The notes beneath the pieces are model-generated. The model saw only the letters and a program-made list of their open reading frames with translations, searched no databases and had not been told where the DNA came from. A stretch of DNA of 5,354 nt from an uncultured bacterium (GTDB taxonomy: Bacteria; Actinomycetota; Coriobacteriia; Coriobacteriales; Coriobacteriaceae). A program made the position numbers and the translations under genes. Positions 1-3,121 of the stretch are shown here, one piece after another (the stretch's first letter is position 1; each line of letters starts with the position of its first letter). The DNA lies in contig CAJMOL010000130.1 in assembly GCA_905215095.1 (NCBI GenBank), positions 1 through 5,354 of the forward strand. Reading direction: 5' to 3'.

Positions 1-970
1 GCTGACCGAGATGGATGGCTTCGATAACCATAAGGGTATCGTTGTCCTTGCCGCAACCAACCGCCCCGACAGTCTCGATCCCGCTCTACTGCGCCCCGGT
101 CGTTTTGACCGCCGCATCCCCGTCGAGTTGCCCGATCTGACCGGCCGTAAGAACATCCTCGAGCTCCACGCCAAGAGTGTGAAGACCGAGCCGCCGATCG
201 ATCTGACCGCGATTGCCCGCGCCACGCCCGGTGCCTCGGGCGCCGACCTGGCCAATATCATCAACGAGGGCGCCCTGCGTGCTGTCCGCGAGGGCCGCAA
301 GCGCGCCACGCAGGACGATTTTGAGGAGTCGGTGGAGGTCGTCATCGCGGGTCAGCAGCGTAAGTCCACGGTGCTGTCCGACCACGAGAAGCAGGTCGTT
401 TCCTACCACGAGATCGGCCATGCCATCGTCGCTGCCCGCCAAAAGGGTTCCGCGCCGGTTACCAAGATCACCATCGTGCCGCGCACGAGCGGTGCTCTTG
501 GCTATACCATGCAGGTCGAGGAGGACGAGCGCTTCCTGACGACACGCCAGGAGGTCTTGGACAAGCTTGCCGTCTACTGCGGTGGTCGCGCGGCCGAGGA
601 ACTCATCTTTGGCGAGATGACGACCGGTGCCGCCAACGATATCGAACAGGCCACCAAGCTCGCCCGCAACATGGTGACGCGCTTTGGTATGTCCGACGAG
701 TTTGGCATGATGGCGCTCGGTACCGTGCAGAATGCGTACCTCAACCAGGACACGTCGCTCACCTGCGCTCCCGGTACGGCCGAGCGCGTGGACGCGATTG
801 TCGCCAAGCTGATCGAGGATGCGCACGACCGCGCTCTGCAGATCCTGAAGGAGAACAAGTTTAAGCTCCACGAGCTGGCTCGTTATCTGTACAAGAAGGA
901 GACCATCACGGGCGAGGAGTTCATGAACCTCCTCACGCGCGAGAATCCGCTGATGCCCAAGCAACAGTAA
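1..970 (+). CDS. ftsH: ATP-dependent zinc metalloprotease FtsH, C-terminal part (5' end missing)
   Basis: FtsH is a membrane-anchored hexameric AAA+ protease that unfolds and degrades misfolded membrane proteins and some short-lived regulators. The first complete codon is at position 2, and 322 residues precede the TAA at 968-970. Numbering from the Met at position 11, the sequence opens inside the AAA+ module, with the end of Walker B missing upstream. It then shows the second region of homology, ATNRPDSLDPALLRPGRFDR, with putative arginine fingers R28 and R31. The AAA+ lid follows (about 40-105), then the M41 peptidase domain with zinc motif HEIGH (133-137, catalytic E134). The third zinc ligand is probably D210 in the AANDIEQAT segment. 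The motif is HEIGH rather than the commoner HEAGH. The protein ends just after the peptidase helices (KETITGEEF), without the longer polar tail of E. coli FtsH. Missing upstream are the transmembrane segments, Walker A and most of Walker B. The identification is secure. Confidence 0.97.
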   Translation, partial: LTEMDGFDNHKGIVVLAATNRPDSLDPALLRPGRFDRRIPVELPDLTGRKNILELHAKSVKTEPPIDLTAIARATPGASGADLANIINEGALRAVREGRKRATQDDFEESVEVVIAGQQRKSTVLSDHEKQVVSYHEIGHAIVAARQKGSAPVTKITIVPRTSGALGYTMQVEEDERFLTTRQEVLDKLAVYCGGRAAEELIFGEMTTGAANDIEQATKLARNMVTRFGMSDEFGMMALGTVQNAYLNQDTSLTCAPGTAERVDAIVAKLIEDAHDRALQILKENKFKLHELARYLYKKETITGEEFMNLLTRENPLMPKQQ

Positions 971-991
971 TACTAGTTGCGCAGTGTCAAT

Positions 992-1028
992 CGCCCCATT
1001 TGAGTGTCCATCTCAAATGGGGCGTTTT
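992..1028 (+). terminator. Rho-independent terminator after ftsH
   Basis: A perfect 13-bp inverted repeat (992-1004 CGCCCCATTTGAG with 1012-1024) encloses a 7-base loop and is followed by TTTT (1025-1028). It begins 21 bases after the ftsH stop codon. It is GC-rich at the base of the stem, as expected of an intrinsic terminator. The T-run is only four bases, so some read-through into the next gene is possible. Confidence 0.88.
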
Positions 1029-1032
1029 GCGT

Positions 1033-1038
1033 GGGGAG
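1033..1038 (+). promoter_or_regulatory. Ribosome binding site fixing the start of the DUF523 gene
   Basis: GGGGAG lies 8 bases upstream of the ATG at 1047. It favours that start over an in-frame ATG at 984, which would translate straight through the terminator hairpin and add 21 residues unlike the family N-terminus. Confidence 0.7.
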
Positions 1039-1046
1039 TGTTGTAT

Positions 1047-1502
1047 ATGAAGATCGTGGTGAGCGCCTGTTTAATGGGCGAGAGCTGCAAGTATAACGGG
1101 CTCGACAACTATCATCGAGAGCTGATCGAGGCTTGCGAGCGCACGGGGACCGAGGTCCTCTTGGTGTGCCCTGAGGTCTTTGGCGGCCTGCCCACGCCGC
1201 GCAAGCCGTCCGAGATTGTGAACGGCGAGGTCCGTACCTGCGGGGGTACCTCGGTCGATCGCGAGTTTCGCCTGGGTGCCCAACGCGCGCTCAATATGTG
1301 CGAGCAGGCGGGTGAGCCGTCCGAGATTTCCGCGTGCATTTTGCAGGATCGTAGTCCGTCGTGCGGCGTGGGCCATATCTACGACGGATCCTTCAGCGGC
1401 ACGCTCACAACGGGTAACGGTGTCTTCGTTGACCTGCTCCTGCGCCACGGCTACCGTGTGATCCCGGCAAGCGAGTTCGACCCCAGCATGTTGGAGCAAT
1501 AA
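1047..1502 (+). CDS. DUF523 family protein (TudS-like, possible 2-thiouracil desulfurase)
   Basis: This 151-residue protein matches the compact DUF523 family in length and motifs. It starts MKIVVSACLMGESCKYNG, continues with VCPEVFGGLPTPR (40-52), and has the family signature RSPSCG (102-107) followed by a glycine-rich segment and a VFVDLLLRHGYRVIPASEF tail. The conserved cysteines C8, C41 and C106 are spaced as expected for ligands of an iron-sulfur cluster; C14, C30, C65, C85 and C97 are also present. Characterised members of the family (TudS) use a [4Fe-4S] cluster to desulfurate 2-thiouracil. Whether this protein does so is inference. No signal peptide or membrane segment is seen, so it should be cytoplasmic. 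The usual lysine in the LK-x-x-SPSCG context is replaced here (LQDRSPSCG). The gene sits directly behind the ftsH terminator with no clear promoter of its own, and it converges with the dehydrogenase gene. Confidence 0.9.
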   Translation: MKIVVSACLMGESCKYNGLDNYHRELIEACERTGTEVLLVCPEVFGGLPTPRKPSEIVNGEVRTCGGTSVDREFRLGAQRALNMCEQAGEPSEISACILQDRSPSCGVGHIYDGSFSGTLTTGNGVFVDLLLRHGYRVIPASEFDPSMLEQ

Positions 1503-1543
1503 AAAACCACCACAAAGGTGCCTGTCCCCTTTGTGGTGGTTTT
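1503..1543. terminator. Bidirectional intrinsic terminator between convergent genes
   Basis: A 12-bp perfect stem (1507-1518 CCACCACAAAGG with 1528-1539) is extended by an A4/T4 pairing (1503-1506 with 1540-1543) and has a 9-base loop. The flanking A- and T-tracts supply a U-run in both directions. It can therefore end the DUF523 transcript on the plus strand and the dehydrogenase transcript on the minus strand. It directly abuts the DUF523 stop codon and lies 9 bases beyond the dehydrogenase stop. The inner sequence GGTGCCTGTCCCC (1517-1529) resembles a string that I recall recurring in bacterial intergenic repeats. Confidence 0.9.
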
Positions 1544-1552
1544 GGGCTAGAG

Positions 1553-2635
1553 CTAGAGGGTGTGGCCGTAGGCGTCGGCGGCCTTGATAGCGGCGGCAAA
1601 TTTCTCGTCGGTGAAGGGCTCCGGGTTACCCTGTTTCCACTCGTTGGTGGCGTGTGCGTATTCGCACAGGGCCGGGATATCGGATTCGGAAAGCCCGACT
1701 TGCTCAAGCGTCACGGGTAGCCCCATCTGCTTGTTAAAGGCGGCGTAGCGTTCAAGGTTCTCGGTGTCTCCCGTATAGGCAAACAGTACCAGCACGCCCA
1801 GGCTCACGACCTCGCCGTGCAGATAGGTTCCCTCGCGCGCAATGCTGCACGTCGCATTGTAGAACGCGTGCGCCACGCTCGAGTTGTAGTAGTAATCGTT
1901 TTGGTTGGTCAGGTTCGAGACATAGCCCGTGTTGACCACGATGTCGAGCGCGATCTGCTTGACGGCCTCGCTCGACAGGTCCTGGCGTACGTCCTCAAGA
2001 CCCTGGACGCCATAGGTAAACAGCGGCTCGGAGCAGGTGTGGGCGAGTGCCAGGCCAAGACCGGCGGTGTGCTCCAAATTACCGGCGCTCGTGGCGTACT
2101 CGACCTCGGGCTGCTTAGACAGGGCATCGCCCACGCCGGCCCAGAAGTACTCTGCCGGTGCCTCGGCGATGATCTTGGGGTTGATGAAGATGTGCGCCGG
2201 TCGGTTGGGGTACGAATAGCCCTCGAGCGAGCCGTCGTCGTTGTACACGACGGCAATGGCGGTCGCGGCGGAGCAGTTGGAACAGATCGTCGGGACAGTG
2301 AAGACAATCTTCTTGAGCTCGATGGCTGCGGTCTTCACGGTGTCGAGCGCCTTGCCGCCGCCGCAGGCGATGAGAACGTCAGCTTCCTGGCAGGCAGGGG
2401 AGTTTACGACCTTGGCGATATTGGCACGCGTACTGTTGGTGCCATAGACGCGCGTCTCTAGAATCTCGACATCGGTACCTTCAAGCGCCGCCTCGATGCC
2501 CGGCAGCGCCGCAGCCAGGGCTCGCTTGCCGCCGATGATGGCGACCTTGGTCGCTCCGTACTCGGCCAGTGCGGCGGGCAGCTCGGTAAAGCAATCCTCG
2601 CCAACGGTGTAGTCGCTCATTCCAATCGTGCGCAT
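1553..2635 (-). CDS. Iron-containing alcohol dehydrogenase family protein (GldA/HcxA-like)
   Basis: This 360-residue cytoplasmic oxidoreductase belongs to the group III metal-dependent alcohol dehydrogenases. The N-terminal half carries the dinucleotide-binding region with GGGKALD (92-98), followed by TVPTICSNCSAATA (113-126). The C-terminal helical half carries the metal site. By comparison with GldA the ligands should be D170 (in AGVGDAL), H256 (in SSVAHAF) and H273 (in TYLHGEV), and all three are present. The length fits glycerol dehydrogenase (about 365 residues). The VPTI-x-x-x-C-x-A segment followed by a YNDDG segment also recalls E. coli HcxA (YbdH), a hydroxycarboxylate dehydrogenase, so the substrate (glycerol, a 2-oxo acid or another) cannot be assigned. 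Translation most likely starts at M1, which is preceded by AGAAGG; M6 is a weaker alternative. Two in-frame TAG codons end the frame, at 1553-1555 and again two codons later. It is a single-gene unit, divergent from ileS. Confidence 0.92.
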   Translation of the reverse strand: MRTIGMSDYTVGEDCFTELPAALAEYGATKVAIIGGKRALAAALPGIEAALEGTDVEILETRVYGTNSTRANIAKVVNSPACQEADVLIACGGGKALDTVKTAAIELKKIVFTVPTICSNCSAATAIAVVYNDDGSLEGYSYPNRPAHIFINPKIIAEAPAEYFWAGVGDALSKQPEVEYATSAGNLEHTAGLGLALAHTCSEPLFTYGVQGLEDVRQDLSSEAVKQIALDIVVNTGYVSNLTNQNDYYYNSSVAHAFYNATCSIAREGTYLHGEVVSLGVLVLFAYTGDTENLERYAAFNKQMGLPVTLEQVGLSESDIPALCEYAHATNEWKQGNPEPFTDEKFAAAIKAADAYGHTL

Positions 2636-2640
2636 AGCAA

Positions 2641-2646
2641 CCTTCT
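2641..2646 (-). promoter_or_regulatory. Ribosome binding site of the dehydrogenase gene
   Basis: On the minus strand AGAAGG ends 5 bases before the ATG at 2635-2633. The spacing is short but usable, and it supports the first ATG over the one five codons later, which has only a weak GGA-type match upstream. Confidence 0.65.
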
Positions 2647-2653
2647 TTCGTTC

Positions 2654-2683
2654 GATAAAGTGCTTTCAGGTATTTTGCTCCAA
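2654..2683 (-). promoter_or_regulatory. Candidate promoter for the dehydrogenase gene
   Basis: Reading the minus strand, TTGGAG (2683-2678) and TTTATC (2659-2654) are separated by 18 bases and lie just upstream of the ribosome binding site. Each matches the sigma-70-type consensus (TTGACA, TATAAT) at about four of six positions. The resulting 5' leader would be very short. This is a pattern match only. A second AT-rich stretch further upstream (TTTTATACG on the minus strand, about 2725-2717) lacks a good -35 partner. Confidence 0.35.
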
Positions 2684-2756
2684 GAGAAGGTCCACAGCCG
2701 CGAGAAATTTCGAACGTATAAAACCAGTGTTGAGGGTTTTTCGCCGGCGCGGAACG

Positions 2757-2765
2757 TGCTAGCAT
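2757..2765 (+). promoter_or_regulatory. Candidate extended -10 promoter for the T-box-ileS transcript
   Basis: TGCTAGCAT fits an extended -10 element (TG, one base, then TAGCAT). It lies about 17 bases before the first conserved T-box bases, so transcription would begin near 2771-2774. No strong -35 element is seen at 17 bases; TTGAGG at 2730-2735 is too far away (24 bases). Its position is exactly where the T-box promoter is expected, which is the main support. Confidence 0.45.
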
Positions 2766-2990
2766 ACTCCGCATAAGCGTTGATGGGGACGAGTAGTCGG
2801 CCGTCCGCATGTTACAGAGAGCGGGGAGCGCTGAGAACCCGTGCATGCAACTGATGAAAATCACCCCGGAGCTGCGGTCCCAACGGACGTGCCGCGCAGG
2901 TTCGTCTTAGTAGACATCGCCGAGATGGCCGTCGATACAGGCCAGCCGAGTAACGGATGCGAGCGCGCGAATACGCGGGCGAGGGCATCT

Positions 2991-3058
2991 AAGCTGGGTG
3001 GTTAAGCGAAGAGCTTTTACGGGCAGACTGCCTGTTTTGTGGCGCTTCGTCCCAGCTT
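2991..3058 (+). promoter_or_regulatory. T-box antiterminator with tRNA-acceptor-binding bulge
   Basis: Helix A1 pairs AAGCTGGG (2991-2998) with CCCAGCTT (3051-3058), 8 bp. A 7-base bulge TGGTTAA (2999-3005) follows, and helix A2 pairs GCGAAG (3006-3011) with CTTCGT (3045-3050). This is the family architecture GGG-[UGGN bulge]-GCG...CGUCCC. UGGU would pair with the ACCA end of a tRNA whose discriminator base is A, as in tRNA-Ile. The usual ACC after UGGN is TAA here. The 33-base apical part is longer than in the commonest T-boxes. Confidence 0.88.
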
Positions 3059-3078
3059 GTAGGGACGGGCGCTTTTTT
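3042..3078 (+). terminator. T-box attenuator terminator upstream of ileS
   Basis: GCGCTTCGTCCC (3042-3053) pairs with GGGACGGGCGC (3062-3072), giving eleven pairs with one G-U pair and one bulged T. The loop is 8 bases and six T residues follow (3073-3078). Its left arm shares bases 3045-3053 with the antiterminator's right arm, so the two structures exclude each other. It should stop transcription when charged tRNA-Ile is plentiful. Confidence 0.88.
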
Positions 3079-3088
3079 GGTGCCCAGA

Positions 3089-3102
3089 GGGCGTGCGCGC
3101 CC
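3089..3102 (+). other. Small hairpin between attenuator and ileS start
   Basis: GGGCG (3089-3093) pairs with CGCCC (3098-3102) around a TGCG loop. A competing pairing of GCCC (3082-3085) with GGGC (3089-3092) is possible. It lies 8 bases before the ileS ribosome binding site and lacks a T-run, so it is not a terminator. It may be incidental to the high GC content. Confidence 0.35.
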
Positions 3103-3110
3103 ACGACATG

Positions 3111-3117
3111 AAAGGGG
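3111..3117 (+). promoter_or_regulatory. Ribosome binding site deciding the GTG start of ileS
   Basis: AAAGGGG lies 4 bases before GTG at 3122. The spacing is short, but no in-frame ATG lies nearby upstream (the ATG at 3108 is in another frame). The predicted N-terminus, MANEYKQTMNLPKTGFPMR, aligns from its first residues with E. coli IleS (MSDYKSTLNLPETGFPMR). This argues against the internal ATG at 3146. Confidence 0.7.
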
Positions 3118-3121
3118 TACC

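Larger units (their letters stand above)
2782..3078 (+). promoter_or_regulatory. T-box leader (tRNA-Ile-sensing riboswitch) controlling ileS
   Basis: The untranslated leader contains the ordered parts of a canonical transcriptional T-box. Stem I has its base at 2786-2790 GGGAC paired with 2877-2881 GTCCC. Next come the GAGTAGT segment (2791-2797) and the ACAGAGAGC motif (2814-2822). Distal helices pair 2807-2811 GCATG with 2844-2848, and 2822-2825 CGGG with 2838-2841. The 3' strand reads GATGAAAATCACCCCGGAG (2853-2871). Its specifier triplet is ATC at 2860-2862, an isoleucine codon followed by the usual purine, and GGAG completes the motif. Stem III pairs 2956-2960 GATGC with 2985-2989, with an inner CGCG-AATA-CGCG hairpin (2966-2977). 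The antiterminator and terminator follow. Known T-boxes bind uncharged tRNA matching the specifier and then allow read-through into the synthetase gene. The Stem II region (about 2890-2955) is present but I could not fold it confidently. The codon and the downstream gene agree. Confidence 0.93.

Noticed and set aside
86..964. Open frame of 292 codons on the minus strand, antisense to ftsH
   Set aside because: The opposite strand encodes unmistakable FtsH with intact motifs. The antisense translation is low-complexity and rich in Leu, Gly, Arg and Val, as expected from a high-GC codon shadow.
984..1046. Upstream ATG extending the DUF523 protein by 21 residues
   Set aside because: The extension translates the ftsH terminator hairpin, lacks a ribosome binding site and does not resemble the family N-terminus.
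2704..2711. Palindrome GAAATTTC between the divergent promoters as a possible operator
   Set aside because: Eight bases of AT-rich symmetry with no second copy or extended symmetry is too weak to call a binding site.
2481..2864. Minus-strand frame of 127 codons spanning the dehydrogenase start and the T-box
   Set aside because: It overlaps the real dehydrogenase gene in another frame and covers the structured T-box leader; no protein family is recognisable.
2809..2910. A 33-codon plus-strand frame inside T-box Stem I, possible leader peptide
   Set aside because: It has no ribosome binding site, and its bases are explained by the Stem I motifs. The in-frame ATC is the T-box specifier, not evidence of a ribosome-stalling leader peptide.
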